NCBI GenBank assembly: GCA_012519615.1
Contig: JAAYPW010000130.1
Coordinates: 1 to 42,967, forward strand
Origin: Fusobacteriota bacterium
GTDB taxonomy: Bacteria; Fusobacteriota; Fusobacteriia; Fusobacteriales; JAAYPW01
DNA length: 42,967 nt
Direction: 5' to 3'
In this document: positions 9,210 through 19,199 of the stretch, piece by piece
Position numbering within the stretch: position 1 is the stretch's first letter
How the letters are laid out: the number at the start of each line of letters is the position of its first letter
Notes under the pieces: model-generated
What the model saw: the letters and a program-made list of their open reading frames with translations, nothing else
The model's database searches: none
Told to the model about the DNA's origin: nothing
Translations under genes and position numbers: made by a program

Positions 9210-9780
9210 ATTTTACCCCTTTATTTTTTATTTAATTATATCCTATTATACAATATATCTGCTTAAATTTCTAGACTATTTTTCTATTTATTATATAAAT
9301 GCTAAAATAAAATTGTTTTTTCTAGTACTTAGTATTATTCAATAATATTTTTTAATTAAATTTTAGCTTTACCATAATTCATTGTAAATGTATGCCATAT
9401 TCTACCATAAATAAATTGATATTCTAAATTAAAACATTATTTCATCACGTTCTTTCGCTTCGAACAGATTTTTTTTAAGTTCATACAGCAGGATTTTTTA
9501 TAAATCAATTATATAAACCATAATTCTATATAAATAGTTAGTATATTAATACTATGATGAAATAAAAATAGCAGATAAATATAAAAATAAAAAATCCTTC
9601 TCCTATATTTGGATTGAGACTATCTTAAATAATATTATAATTATATTTTATCCAGTATTTAATACAGCATTTATTTTTATGATAAATTAAGTCATAATTT
9701 TTTATACAAAAATATATTAGCTTTTATAATATCTAGTTTCACTTGAAATTTTTTTCATAAAATAATTTTACCTTATATTA
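9210..9780. other. gene-free AT-rich stretch
   Basis: No credible gene. It holds an inverted repeat TAGTAT-ATTA-ATACTA (9539-9554). It also holds a short minus-strand patch (about 9429-9497) of distinctly higher GC that reads as a C-terminal coding tail (ELKKNLFEAKERDEIMF then stop) with no start, possibly the remnant of a lost gene. Confidence 0.5.
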
Positions 9781-9818
9781 AAAAGACTTGCCTATTAAAT
9801 AGACAAGTCTTTTTTTAT
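9780..9818. terminator. terminator after the amylase gene
   Basis: AAAAGACTTG (9781-9790) pairs with CAAGTCTTTT (9804-9813), with a further CTAT/ATAG inside after one mismatch. U-tracts of five (minus) and seven (plus) flank it. It begins right after the amylase stop codon and could stop transcription from either side. Confidence 0.85.
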
Positions 9819-9819
9819 A

Positions 9820-12660
9820 TTATTCTACTAATAAATATCTTCCTTGTAATTTTCCCATTGGAACTTGGAATGACCCGCTTCCTGTGAAAGATTGCCCTGT
9901 TAGTAAATCTGTTAATTTTGATCCGCTTACAGATACATTAAATGTCTCATCAGATGTTCCTATATTTAAACAGAATACAATTTTTTGTCCGCCATCTTCT
10001 TTTAAGTCAATATATTGATTTCCTGCAGCTTTAAGGTTAGTTCTTTTCCCACCCCATAATGCTTTATATTCTGATCTAGTAGACATAACTTTATTTGTAT
10101 AGTTAATTAAATCTTGTTCATCGCTTGTAAATCCACTAATTTTACCATCATTTCTTGCAACGTGCATAGATTTTAAATCTGAATTTCCAGTTTTAGAACC
10201 CCACTCTTCACCATAGTACATTGTTATTGGTCCTGTAAATGCACCTAGATAAGCAATGGCTGCTTTATGTCTTTCCCAATAGTTATTATTTTTATTTGAA
10301 AAGTTAACTAGGTCTCCAAATCTTGCAACGTCATGGTTTCCAATAAATAAGTTTGGATGTGCCCAACTAGGATACATGCTATGATCATAATTTAAATTTG
10401 ATGCGTCATTTACTTCTTTTCCATATTCTTCACGTGCTAATGTTTGTACAATTCTATATCTTGTAGGGAAATCGAACGCTGAATGAATACCTTGCACACC
10501 TTTACCATACGTGTTTTCTACAATACCGTCTTCACCTTCCCAGTCTTCTCCTACTTGATAACCTAAAATACCCCATGTATCTCCATTTGCTTTATTCTCT
10601 GCTACCGCTCTTTCTATCTCTATTCTTATATCATCCCAATAGAAATTACCTGCTCCTTGCCCTTGATGTCCTGCATTTCCTGGTCCTAATTGGTATGATT
10701 GGTCAAATCTCCATCCATCAATTTTATATTCTTTTATCCAATAATATACAACATCTTTATAGAATTGTAGCGTATTTCCACCATCTTGATAGTTTACCGG
10801 ATTACTTCCTGAAGGAGTTTTTCCGCTAATTGGTGATGGTGCAAGATTACTACCTGCATTATGCCCAAGTACTCCATCTAATATTACATATATCCCTTTA
10901 TCATGTGCTTCATTTACAAGTCTTCTAAATGTTTCATTTGATCCAAAATGTGGGTCAATATTAAAATAGTCATTTGCAAAATACCCATTATGTGCTTGTT
11001 GCCCGCTATATGTATTGAAAATCGGTGTCATCCATATAGCATTCATTCCTAACCCTTTTATATAATCAAGCGAGTTTATTACACCTTGTAAATCTCCATT
11101 TGCTCTATATCCTGCCCATTGCCAGTCATATCCTATTGATGGATCTCCGTCCATAAATGAACAAACCATTATTTGGTATATTCTTAAATTATCTATATCA
11201 TTTACTACTACTGGTTCAGAGTCATCTCTTTTAATTTGTAAAGTCTTTGTTTCTGGTCCATCTTCATTTGTAGCTGTAACAGTTAATGTAGCTGTACCTT
11301 GATCATTTACATAATCTCCTACCATTATTGTAGCTGTATTTCCAGTGAAATTTATATCTTTACTTCCAATTTTTGCAGTTTTCGATGATATTGTTCCCCC
11401 GGATACACTAATTGTAATTGTATCTGTACCTTTATATTTAGCTTTTTCTGGACTAATTGTTATTTTAACCATTGTATCAGATACTGGTTTACCAGAACTT
11501 TTATTTCCATTTGCATCCCAAGTTACATCACCAATTGTAGCAGTCTGATCATCTGCAACTACTTTATCACCATTTTTTATTGGTAAATATAGAATACTGT
11601 CTTTTCCCTCAACTATAACTTCATAATAATCACTATTTTTTGAATATTTATCTGTTATTGTTTTACCTGGCCATGCTCCAAATAATTTTGTATTTGCATC
11701 TACCCAAGCATATATTCCTGTTGCAAAATCTTTATGAAAATATATATTAATTGTATTTTTAATAACAACTTCTTTTGTAACATTTATTGTAACATTATCT
11801 TCTAACGCCCCTGAATATGCAGTTAGTACAACGCTATTATCCCCTTGTATCCCTTTAACACTTACTCCATTAGAGGTTGCTGTATATGTAACAACACCTT
11901 CTTTTGATACTTTCCAGCTAACATTACTATCAGTTGTATTATCAGAATAAGTTGCAATAGCTTGTACATTTATATTATTTCCCTCTTTTACTTCAAGATT
12001 TTTTGATCCTACAATCTCTATTTTTGTAAGAGTTTTAGCAGCAATTGGACCACTTTTCCCATAATTATTTGTAAATACTATAAAATCAAATAAATTAACT
12101 TTTCCATCTTTTGAAACTTGACTATATATACCACTCCATGTTCCTGTTCCTAATGCTGCAGGAGCAATATCATAGTTTGTATCATTAGAACCATATTTTG
12201 ATTTTAATAAATTTAAATCTGTTAAATCAACTTTATTATCATTATTATAATCTCCTAATAAAATATTTGTATCATTTCTTTTTACATTTTTAGATAATAA
12301 TATTTTTTCTGATATTGAATCTGTTAATTTCACATTTACGTTGTTTTCTGTATTATTAATTGTAAAAAGATTATCACCTTTTTTAATACCATCTTTTTTT
12401 GCAATTACTACTAGTATACCATTTTCAGTTTTCTTTACAATTGAAATTTCACTATTTACTTTTAAATTATCTGTATTAATTTCGTGATTAAGTAGAATTT
12501 CTACCCCCTCATAATTATCTTCTGCTATTATACTAATATTATCCCCATTTCTTACAAGTGTTACACCATCTGCACTATCTTTTTTATCTTTAACATTTCC
12601 AACACATGCTGTAAAGGTAAACATTATTGCCAACATTAAAAACAATACTATTTTTTTCAT
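9820..12660 (-). CDS. modular extracellular alpha-amylase lipoprotein (GH13)
   Basis: 946 residues. Lipoprotein signal peptide with lipobox FTAC (Cys19), so anchored outside the cell. Domains: a beta-rich region (about 30-125); two dockerin-like calcium repeats (GDYNNDNKVDLTDLN at 136-150 and SKDGKVNLFDF at 183-193); a bacterial Ig-like domain (about 210-295); a CBM26-like starch-binding module (about 303-395, with YFHKDF, YAWV and FGAWPGK); another Ig-like domain (about 397-477); the GH13 barrel (about 490-860); and a C-terminal beta domain. Catalytic residues are present: nucleophile D653 (GWRFDQ), acid/base E705 (VGEDW) and D777 (GNHDVARF); the first GH13 block reads DGVLGHN. Predicted to hydrolyse alpha-1,4-glucans at the cell surface. 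AGGGGG precedes the ATG. Monocistronic, between its terminator and a long upstream gap. Confidence 0.93.
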   Translation of the reverse strand: MKKIVLFLMLAIMFTFTACVGNVKDKKDSADGVTLVRNGDNISIIAEDNYEGVEILLNHEINTDNLKVNSEISIVKKTENGILVVIAKKDGIKKGDNLFTINNTENNVNVKLTDSISEKILLSKNVKRNDTNILLGDYNNDNKVDLTDLNLLKSKYGSNDTNYDIAPAALGTGTWSGIYSQVSKDGKVNLFDFIVFTNNYGKSGPIAAKTLTKIEIVGSKNLEVKEGNNINVQAIATYSDNTTDSNVSWKVSKEGVVTYTATSNGVSVKGIQGDNSVVLTAYSGALEDNVTINVTKEVVIKNTINIYFHKDFATGIYAWVDANTKLFGAWPGKTITDKYSKNSDYYEVIVEGKDSILYLPIKNGDKVVADDQTATIGDVTWDANGNKSSGKPVSDTMVKITISPEKAKYKGTDTITISVSGGTISSKTAKIGSKDINFTGNTATIMVGDYVNDQGTATLTVTATNEDGPETKTLQIKRDDSEPVVVNDIDNLRIYQIMVCSFMDGDPSIGYDWQWAGYRANGDLQGVINSLDYIKGLGMNAIWMTPIFNTYSGQQAHNGYFANDYFNIDPHFGSNETFRRLVNEAHDKGIYVILDGVLGHNAGSNLAPSPISGKTPSGSNPVNYQDGGNTLQFYKDVVYYWIKEYKIDGWRFDQSYQLGPGNAGHQGQGAGNFYWDDIRIEIERAVAENKANGDTWGILGYQVGEDWEGEDGIVENTYGKGVQGIHSAFDFPTRYRIVQTLAREEYGKEVNDASNLNYDHSMYPSWAHPNLFIGNHDVARFGDLVNFSNKNNNYWERHKAAIAYLGAFTGPITMYYGEEWGSKTGNSDLKSMHVARNDGKISGFTSDEQDLINYTNKVMSTRSEYKALWGGKRTNLKAAGNQYIDLKEDGGQKIVFCLNIGTSDETFNVSVSGSKLTDLLTGQSFTGSGSFQVPMGKLQGRYLLVE

Positions 12661-13282
12661 TTTTCTTTATTCCCCCTTATATTAATTATATTTTAAATTG
12701 CATATTATTAATATAGCAATATTCTTTCTAATTTTTAATTAAATTATTTTTTTTATGCAATTTATTATTTTTTTACTATTAATTCAGTAATTTAATAAAA
12801 TATTATTATTATTTTCTTCTATACAAGTTTTTAATATGGATAAATATAAAAAAATTATATTATAAGTTACAATTTTATTTATATGCTATTATTTAAATCT
12901 AAAAATTTAAGTTCATAATTAAATCCCATGTTCTATTTTAGGTATAAATATCATTATTGTTTTTATTGATATTATATATTTTTATAAATATTAAAATTAT
13001 TACTAACAGCACAATAAAAAAAATTGTTAAAACTTTAACCACAGTAGATATAGACATAATTATGTCATTATTTTATATTTATGATTATATCTTCAAAATC
13101 CATATAAAAAATATCTTACATTTAATTTTTTTATTACTAAATATTGTAAATTAAGTTTTATTTACAAATATCTTTTTATATTACGTTTTTCTAGTTATAA
13201 TTATATAATAAATAAAAGTTTGATTAAAATATCTAATGTGTAATTAAAAAATCCTATATAATTTAATTAACATATACGCATA
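12661..13282. other. gene-free AT-rich stretch upstream of amylase
   Basis: Over 600 bp without a convincing gene. It must hold the amylase promoter: a TATAAT lies at 12690-12685 on the minus strand, but no good -35 matches it. One hydrophobic plus-strand frame (12957-13154) looks like chance. Confidence 0.4.
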
Positions 13283-13326
13283 AAAAAACTACCTATAAAT
13301 CTTATTTGAAATAGATTTATAGGTAG
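13283..13326 (-). terminator. serA terminator
   Basis: A perfect 14-bp stem, CTACCTATAAATCT (13289-13302) with AGATTTATAGGTAG (13313-13326), 10-nt loop, followed on the minus strand by a run of Us. It starts 6 bp after the serA stop. Confidence 0.9.
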
Positions 13327-13331
13327 AATTA

Positions 13332-14933
13332 TTAGCAGTATATAATTTTTATATCTAATATTTCTGGAAACTCTTTTAATTTTGCAATTAATTCACTTGG
13401 TACATTATTATCTACATTTAAAATCATCATTGATGATACATCTTTCGCATTAGAAACAATCATGTTTGATATATTTACATTATATTCACCCATAGCAATT
13501 CCTACTTTACCAATTACGCCTGGTACATTTTTATGTGGTGCAACAAGTAGTTTTCCTTCTGGAATTAGATCAACATTATATTCACCGATTTTAACTATTC
13601 TTATATGTTTACCTTCAAGAACTGTTCCCCATATTTCATTATATTTTCCATCTTCTTGATACACTTTCAACTTAATTAAGTTACCATAATCTCCACTTTC
13701 CATATCAAGAGTTTCTTTTATTTTTATCCCTTTTTGTTCGGCAATTAAATTAGCATTTACAAAGTTCACAGTCTCTGGAACACTTGTATCTAATATCCCT
13801 TTTAGAGCTAATAATGATAATAATTTTAAATCAGATTTATCAGTAATCTCTTTACCTGCAAAACTAATTTCAATTTTTTCAATATTATCATTATGTAACT
13901 GTGCATAGAATTTACCAATTTTTTCTGATAATTCAATTAATTTACTTAATTTTTTAAATGTTGTTTCAGATACACTTGGAATATTTACAGCATTTTTTAC
14001 CATTTCACCTTTTAGCCCCGATATTACTTCACTAGCAACTTCAATTCCAACTCTTAATTGTGCTTCAAATGTCGATGCTCCTAAATGTGGTGTCCCTATA
14101 ACATTATCAAATTTATAAAGAGGATGATCTGTTTGAGGTTCATTAACCCATACGTCAATACCCACAGATGCAATTTTACCGCTTTCTATACCTTTTACAA
14201 GAGCTTCTTCATTGTATAATCCACCTCTTGCAACGTTAACCAGTCTAACTCCATCTTTCATAAGAGCAATCTCTTTATCAGAAATTATATTTTTTGTTTC
14301 TTCTGTTCTAGGTGTATGTATTGTAATATAATCCACCTCTTTTAAGAAATCTTCAAAGTTTTCTTTTCTTTCTACACCATATTTATCAAATCTATCTTTT
14401 GTAATATATGGATCATATGCAACTATTTTTTTAGGTGAGAATCCTTTTACTCTTTCAGATACAAGTCCACCAATTCTACCTAATCCAATAATTCCAATTA
14501 CTTTATTATATAATTCACTTCCATTAAATCTTTTTCTATCCCAATTTCCAGATTTTATAAATTTATCTGCCCAAGAAATATTTCTGCTTGTAGCTAGTAA
14601 CATACCCATTGTATGTTCAGCAGCAGATACAATATTACTTTCAGGCGTATTTGCAACAACTACCCCTTTTGTTGTAGCATATGGAATATTTATATTATCA
14701 AGTCCTGATCCTGCTCTACCTACAATTTTCATATTTGTAGCTGTATTAAGAAATTCTTCGTCAACAAGCGTCTCACTTCTTATTACAATACCATGATATT
14801 CTGGTATAATTTTTAGTAATTCTTCTCTACTAAGCTTATATTTTACATCAACGATACATTCATTTTTTAATACTGCAATTGCTTCATCATCTAAAAGTTC
14901 TGCCACTAAAACTTTCATATTTTTTATACTCAT
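13332..14933 (-). CDS. serA: D-3-phosphoglycerate dehydrogenase, long form with ACT domain
   Basis: Oxidises 3-phosphoglycerate to 3-phosphohydroxypyruvate with NAD, the first step of serine synthesis. 533 residues, the long type. Substrate domain, then the Rossmann domain with GLGRIGG near residue 150 and DPYI as the NAD-binding acid. Catalytic residues appear in VNVARGG (Arg), a Glu-containing segment, and GTPHLGAST (His). An intervening allosteric substrate-binding region and a C-terminal ACT domain follow (VPGVIGKVGIAMGEYNVNI), the usual site of feedback by serine. AGGAGG lies 10 nt before the ATG, in the 14-bp gap after the aminotransferase gene, so the two are one operon. Confidence 0.95.
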   Translation of the reverse strand: MSIKNMKVLVAELLDDEAIAVLKNECIVDVKYKLSREELLKIIPEYHGIVIRSETLVDEEFLNTATNMKIVGRAGSGLDNINIPYATTKGVVVANTPESNIVSAAEHTMGMLLATSRNISWADKFIKSGNWDRKRFNGSELYNKVIGIIGLGRIGGLVSERVKGFSPKKIVAYDPYITKDRFDKYGVERKENFEDFLKEVDYITIHTPRTEETKNIISDKEIALMKDGVRLVNVARGGLYNEEALVKGIESGKIASVGIDVWVNEPQTDHPLYKFDNVIGTPHLGASTFEAQLRVGIEVASEVISGLKGEMVKNAVNIPSVSETTFKKLSKLIELSEKIGKFYAQLHNDNIEKIEISFAGKEITDKSDLKLLSLLALKGILDTSVPETVNFVNANLIAEQKGIKIKETLDMESGDYGNLIKLKVYQEDGKYNEIWGTVLEGKHIRIVKIGEYNVDLIPEGKLLVAPHKNVPGVIGKVGIAMGEYNVNISNMIVSNAKDVSSMMILNVDNNVPSELIAKLKEFPEILDIKIIYC

Positions 14934-14947
14934 TTTAACAAGGCCTC

Positions 14948-16099
14948 CTATTTATTTAATAAATATTTTTGTATTGCTTTTAAACTATCTCCAGGTTCGA
15001 AATTTTTATATCCTAATTCACTTAAAACTAACTCAAGTGCCGAAAAAGTAGTTACTACATCTAAAGGATCAAGATCTCCTAAATGACCTATTCTAAATAT
15101 TTTTCCTTTATAATTTCCTTGTCCACCTGCAATTGTAATCCCATATTTTGATGCCATTATTTTTGCTATTTTTCCTCCATCTACCCCTTCAGGTACTACA
15201 ACTGTTGTAACTGTATTTCCTCTATCATTTTCATTTTTTATAAAAAAGTCTAGATTAAGTGCTTTAACTCCTTCACACACTGCTTCTTTCATTGTTTTAT
15301 GCCTTTCAATAGTTTTGTCAATACCCTCTTTTTTTATTAATTTACATGATTCATATACAGACATAATTGTTGTAATTGCAGGTGTAAATGGAGTTTGATT
15401 ATCTTCGTACTCTTTTAGAGCTTTTTCAAAACTAAAATAAAATTTAGGTATATCAGATTTTTTACACGCTTCAATTGCCATATCACTTAATGAAACAAAT
15501 GCAAGTCCTGGAGGAGCCATAAATCCTTTTTGTGAACCTGATACAGCACAGTCAATAAGCCATTTATCATTTTCAAATTCATTCGCACTTAAACCACTTA
15601 TTGCATCTACAACAAAAAGTATATCTTTATTTTTATCTTTTATTGCTTTTCCAAAACTTTCTATATCATTTAATACTCCTGTTGATGTTTCGTGATGAGT
15701 AATTAAAACACCTTTAACATCAGAGTTTTTATCTAAAATATCCATTAAATCAGCAACTTTAGCTGATTGACCCCATTCATATTCTATATCAATAATGTTT
15801 AATCCGAATGTTTTTCCTAATTGTGCAAATCTTTTTCCAAAATTACCTACACTAACTGCAATAACTTTATCTCCTTTTGAAAATAAGTTCACAACTGCAG
15901 CTTCCATCGCACCTGTACCAGAGCTAGTTAATGTTAAAACTGGATTTTTCGTTTTAAAAACATATTTTAATCCATCGGATACTTCCTTAATTATTTCTGA
16001 AAATTCTTTTGTTCTGTGATGAATTATCTCTTTTGCCATTACTAATCTTGATTCTTCCGGTACTGGTGTTGGTCCCGGAGTCATAAGTAAATTTCTCAT
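14948..16099 (-). CDS. class V aminotransferase (AGXT / serine-pyruvate type)
   Basis: PLP enzyme of 383 residues. Starts NLLMTPGPTPVPEE, the classic N-terminus of alanine-glyoxylate / serine-pyruvate aminotransferases. LTSSGTGAMEAAV is the cofactor phosphate loop, VDAISG holds the PLP-contacting Asp, and SGSQKGFMAPPG holds the Schiff-base Lys. The C-terminal domain has GGQGNYKGKIFRIGHLGD with the carboxylate-binding Arg. Because it is followed after 14 bp by serA, it most likely transaminates phosphohydroxypyruvate or hydroxypyruvate in serine synthesis in place of SerC. That is an inference from context; serine or alanine-glyoxylate exchange is the alternative. AGGAGG and ATG start. Confidence 0.88.
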   Translation of the reverse strand: MRNLLMTPGPTPVPEESRLVMAKEIIHHRTKEFSEIIKEVSDGLKYVFKTKNPVLTLTSSGTGAMEAAVVNLFSKGDKVIAVSVGNFGKRFAQLGKTFGLNIIDIEYEWGQSAKVADLMDILDKNSDVKGVLITHHETSTGVLNDIESFGKAIKDKNKDILFVVDAISGLSANEFENDKWLIDCAVSGSQKGFMAPPGLAFVSLSDMAIEACKKSDIPKFYFSFEKALKEYEDNQTPFTPAITTIMSVYESCKLIKKEGIDKTIERHKTMKEAVCEGVKALNLDFFIKNENDRGNTVTTVVVPEGVDGGKIAKIMASKYGITIAGGQGNYKGKIFRIGHLGDLDPLDVVTTFSALELVLSELGYKNFEPGDSLKAIQKYLLNK

Positions 16100-16146
16100 T
16101 ATAGATTGCCTCCTAATATATTGTTATATTAATTACATTTAAGTCA

Positions 16147-16175
16147 ATTATATCATTTTTTTAGTTTTTTTTCAA
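16147..16175 (-). promoter_or_regulatory. promoter of the aminotransferase-serA operon
   Basis: TTGAAA (16175-16170), 17-nt spacer, TATAAT (16152-16147) with an upstream TG (TGATATAAT), so it also has an extended -10. The start of the aminotransferase gene is about 48 nt downstream. A very strong match to the housekeeping sigma factor. Confidence 0.85.
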
Positions 16176-16195
16176 CTACAATTATGAATATATAT

Positions 16196-17439
16196 TTATA
16201 AATCTTCTCTTAATGGGTCTGTATGTATAGTTATTCCTGCAATATTATCATGTTTTGTACGTATTTTTAGTACAATTTCATCAATAATTATATGTGACGA
16301 CTCTATTGTAAGCAATTTATCTACTCTTATATGGAAATATAAAAAAATTTTATTTCCAGAAGATTTCATCATTAAATTATGAACATTATATACTCTTTTA
16401 TCATTCATTACAATGTTTTTTATATCACATAATAATTCGTCATCTTGTTTGTCCATGATCTTATTCGATGTATCAAATATTATACCTACACCCTCTTTAC
16501 CAATTAAAAGAGCTACAATTATTCCCGCTATTATATCAAATATTGGATTGATTTTAATAGCTAAAAAGATCCCAATCAGTACTCCTGTTGATGAGATAAC
16601 ATCACTTTTATGATCTTTAGCATCTGCAATTATTGCAATATTATTTAATCTAATGCCCATTCTAATTTTATAAATATATAGTATTGATTTAATTATAATA
16701 GATATTATTACAACATATATTGTAGATACATTTGGAACAATTAGCTCTTTTCCTTTGAAAATAGAACTTATATTTTCGTGTAATAAAAGTACAGAAGTTA
16801 TTACAAGAATAAGTCCGATACTATTACCTGATATAGCTTCTAATTGACCATGACCGTATGGGTGATCTTTATCCGGTGGTTCACTTGCATAATATATACT
16901 TATTAGAACAATAATAGATGTAATTACATCTGAAAAGGAATTTAAACCATCTGCAATAAGCGCTTTACTTCTACCTATTATTCCAAAAAATATTTTAATA
17001 ATTGCTAAAAATACATTAACCATCATGGAAATAATTGTTCCTTTTAGACCTTCCTCTTTTCTTTTTTTATCTTTTAAAATATTTTCTTTAATTAAAAAAT
17101 TGTTTTTAAAATGAAACCCATTTGAAATAAAAAAATACTCAGAAAACTCATCTTTTTTAACAAAAATTCTATCTATATTTTGTCCTTCTGCCCAATATAG
17201 TATAAAATTAAGTAATGCTGTTCCATTACTTTCGTATCTATACTCTTTTCCAATAAATATCCGTTTTAAATATACTTTTTCCCCAGCATAACTAACAATC
17301 CCATAACCACAAACTTTTTTATCAATTGTTGCAATAAAATATACATAATTTTCACTAAATAAAAAACCACTATCTAGCTTATTTAATATTGTTGTATATT
17401 TACTAATATCTTTAAATTCAATTTTTTTATTTTTAGCAT
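16196..17439 (-). CDS. GNAT acetyltransferase-CDF cation transporter fusion, frameshift at A7
   Basis: The C-terminal 276 residues (from ATG 17026) form a cation diffusion facilitator. TM2 has ADGLNSFSD (NxxxD), then DHPYGHGQ, and TM5 has DAKDHKSD (HxxxD); a cytoplasmic domain follows. The Asn in TM2 recalls manganese-type CDFs. The same frame stays open upstream for about 130 codons and reads as a short GNAT domain: VCGYGIVSY, RIFIGKEYRYESNGTALL and YFFISNGFHF. No ATG, GTG or TTG starts that frame. A good AAGGAG (17453-17448) sits 8 nt before an ATG at 17439 in another frame, whose codons ATA AAA AAA cover an A7 run (17428-17422). A -1 slip there joins MLKIKK to IEFKDISKY, a natural GNAT start, giving 414 residues. 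Could be programmed slippage, phase variation, decay or a base-call error. Confidence 0.7.
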
Positions 17440-17480
17440 ATTTAATACTCCTTAAATATTAATATTTTTCATATAACAAT

Positions 17481-18212
17481 CTATTTAAAAATAATAAAAC
17501 TAAATAATACCGTTATGTTATTTAAAACATGACAAATTAATGTAGGATATATTGATCTATATTTCAAATAGTAGGCTGCATAAAATGCACTATAGATAAA
17601 ATAAATAAGTAAATTATTTATCTGTAAATGAATTAATGCAAATATCAAACTAGAATATATTATTATAGATATATTACTGTTTTTTTTTAATAATCCTTCT
17701 ATTAATAAATATCTAAAAACAATTTCTTCTAAAATTGGTATAAATACACCTAAAATCATAAAAAATAAAATTTTAAAATAAATATTTTTTTCGTAAATTA
17801 AAATATTTTTAATAAAATTACTACTATTCATATTATATTTAATTAAAAATACAATAATATAATTAAATATAGATGTAATTATAAATAATTCTATCCCCTT
17901 TAAAATAAGAAAACTATTTATTTTAGTAAATATCTTGTTTAATAGTTCTGTTTTAATAATAACAAAAATTGAAAACAAAAATATAAATAATTGAAATATT
18001 ATATAATGTCTACTATTTATAAAAAAACTATTAAAAAAAGAAATTTTTCTTAAATAATTAAAAAAAATTAAATTAATTATTGGAAAACTAATTATATAAA
18101 TTATAAAAATTAAATAATATCTGTTTAAATATCTATTTTTCAATTTATCATTTTTAAAGAATATAATTATTTGTACAAAAAATAAAAAAAGAGTTACAAT
18201 CAAATTATTCAT
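17481..18212 (-). CDS. CPBP-family intramembrane glutamic protease
   Basis: Polytopic membrane protein, 243 residues, about eight hydrophobic segments, very Ile/Phe/Asn-rich. It carries the three CPBP (Abi/Rce1) motifs: EEIVFRYLLIEGLL (catalytic Glu pair and Arg), FALIHLQIN and CHVLNNITV. In Gram-positive bacteria such proteins often act in bacteriocin maturation or self-immunity, but nothing nearby supports a specific role. ATG start with AGGGGA. It begins 29 bp after the rpsI terminator with no clear promoter, so it may depend on read-through. Confidence 0.88.
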   Translation of the reverse strand: MNNLIVTLFLFFVQIIIFFKNDKLKNRYLNRYYLIFIIYIISFPIINLIFFNYLRKISFFNSFFINSRHYIIFQLFIFLFSIFVIIKTELLNKIFTKINSFLILKGIELFIITSIFNYIIVFLIKYNMNSSNFIKNILIYEKNIYFKILFFMILGVFIPILEEIVFRYLLIEGLLKKNSNISIIIYSSLIFALIHLQINNLLIYFIYSAFYAAYYLKYRSIYPTLICHVLNNITVLFSFIIFK

Positions 18213-18240
18213 AATTTCCCCTTATAACTAAAATATAACT

Positions 18241-18269
18241 TAAAAACGAGCTGTCGTAATGACAGCTCG
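18241..18269 (-). terminator. rplM-rpsI terminator
   Basis: A 9-bp GC-rich stem, CGAGCTGTC (18247-18255) with GACAGCTCG (18261-18269), 5-nt loop, then five Us on the minus strand, 15 bp after the rpsI stop. Confidence 0.92.
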
Positions 18270-18284
18270 AATAATGAAAATGTA

Positions 18285-18683
18285 TTATCTTTTTGAAAAT
18301 TGTGGACTTCTTCTTGCTTTTTTTCTTCCGTATTTCTTTCTTTCAACCATTCTTGAGTCTCTTGTAAGAAATCCAGCTTCTCTTAAAGCTTTTTTATATG
18401 ATTCATCATTTTCTAATAATGCTCTAGCTATACCATGTCTTATTGCTCCAGCTTGACCACTATTTCCTCCACCATATACATTTACTCTTACACCAAATTT
18501 TCCAAGTGTTTCTGTAAGCACTAGTGGTTGTTCAACAATTGTAGATAAAATTTCTCTTCCACCAAAGTATTCATGCATCTCTTTATTATTAATTATTATC
18601 CCTTTTTCTCCAGGAATTATTCTTACTCTAGCAACACTTGTTTTTCTTCTTCCTGTTCCTAAATTTTGCTCTTTATTTGCCAC
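18285..18683 (-). CDS. rpsI: 30S ribosomal protein S9
   Basis: 132 residues, full family length. Begins with [13 protein letters not shown], has [21 protein letters not shown], and ends in the basic tail RRSPQFSKR whose terminal SKR reaches the P-site tRNA anticodon loop. Follows rplM after 14 bp in the conserved L13-S9 operon. Confidence 0.98.
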   Translation of the reverse strand: MANKEQNLGTGRRKTSVARVRIIPGEKGIIINNKEMHEYFGGREILSTIVEQPLVLTETLGKFGVRVNVYGGGNSGQAGAIRHGIARALLENDESYKKALREAGFLTRDSRMVERKKYGRKKARRSPQFSKR

Positions 18684-18697
18684 TTATACTTCCCTCC

Positions 18698-19129
18698 CTA
18701 TATATCCATTTTTTCTGGTTTTTGTGCTGTGTGTGGATGAGTTTCGCCAGTATAAACTCTTAATTTTGTTAACATTTGTCTACCTAATCTATTCTTAGGA
18801 AGCATTCTTTTAACAGCTAATAAAATAATATCTTCTGGTTTTTTATCAAGCATTTCAGAAAGGTTTCTTTCTTTTAACCCTCCTGGAAATCCACTATGTC
18901 TATAGTACATTTTATCGCTCATTTTTTTCCCAGTAACAACTATTTTTTCAGCATTAAACACAACAACAAAGTCACCATTATCTACATGAGGTGTGTAATT
19001 AGGCTTTTTTTTACCCATAAGTACCATTGCTATTTCTGTACACATTCTACCTAGTATTTGTCCTTCAGCATCAACTTCAAACCATTTTCTGTCAACGCTC
19101 TCTTTTTTTAACATTGAAGTATATTTCAC
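18698..19129 (-). CDS. rplM: 50S ribosomal protein L13
   Basis: 143 residues. Family features: [55 protein letters not shown] and [13 protein letters not shown]. Early 50S assembly protein that binds 23S rRNA. The start is GTG at 19129, 7 nt after AAGGAGG; the next ATG, five codons in, is too far away. First gene of the L13-S9 operon, transcribed from the promoter at 19228-19200. Confidence 0.97.
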   Translation of the reverse strand: MKYTSMLKKESVDRKWFEVDAEGQILGRMCTEIAMVLMGKKKPNYTPHVDNGDFVVVFNAEKIVVTGKKMSDKMYYRHSGFPGGLKERNLSEMLDKKPEDIILLAVKRMLPKNRLGRQMLTKLRVYTGETHPHTAQKPEKMDI

Positions 19130-19199
19130 TTTCTTTCCTCCTTATAATATTCACATTTTAACGGGTTTAAAACATGGGAAAGGTTTTAATCTTAGTAAT

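Noticed and set aside
9539-9554. TAGTAT-ATTA-ATACTA as an operator or transposon end
   Set aside because: A/T-only palindrome of 6-bp arms in very AT-rich DNA, no adjacent gene start or transposase.
12957-13154. Plus-strand 65-residue hydrophobic frame
   Set aside because: Ile/Phe-rich composition is what AT-rich non-coding DNA gives; no ribosome binding site at a suitable distance and no motif.
18213-18240. Promoter for the CPBP protease gene
   Set aside because: Only 28 bp lie between the rpsI terminator and the gene, with no -35/-10 pair that fits.
19130-19199. Ribosomal-protein leader element for rplM
   Set aside because: A leader of about 65 nt exists, but I could not draw a convincing stable structure or match a known leader motif.
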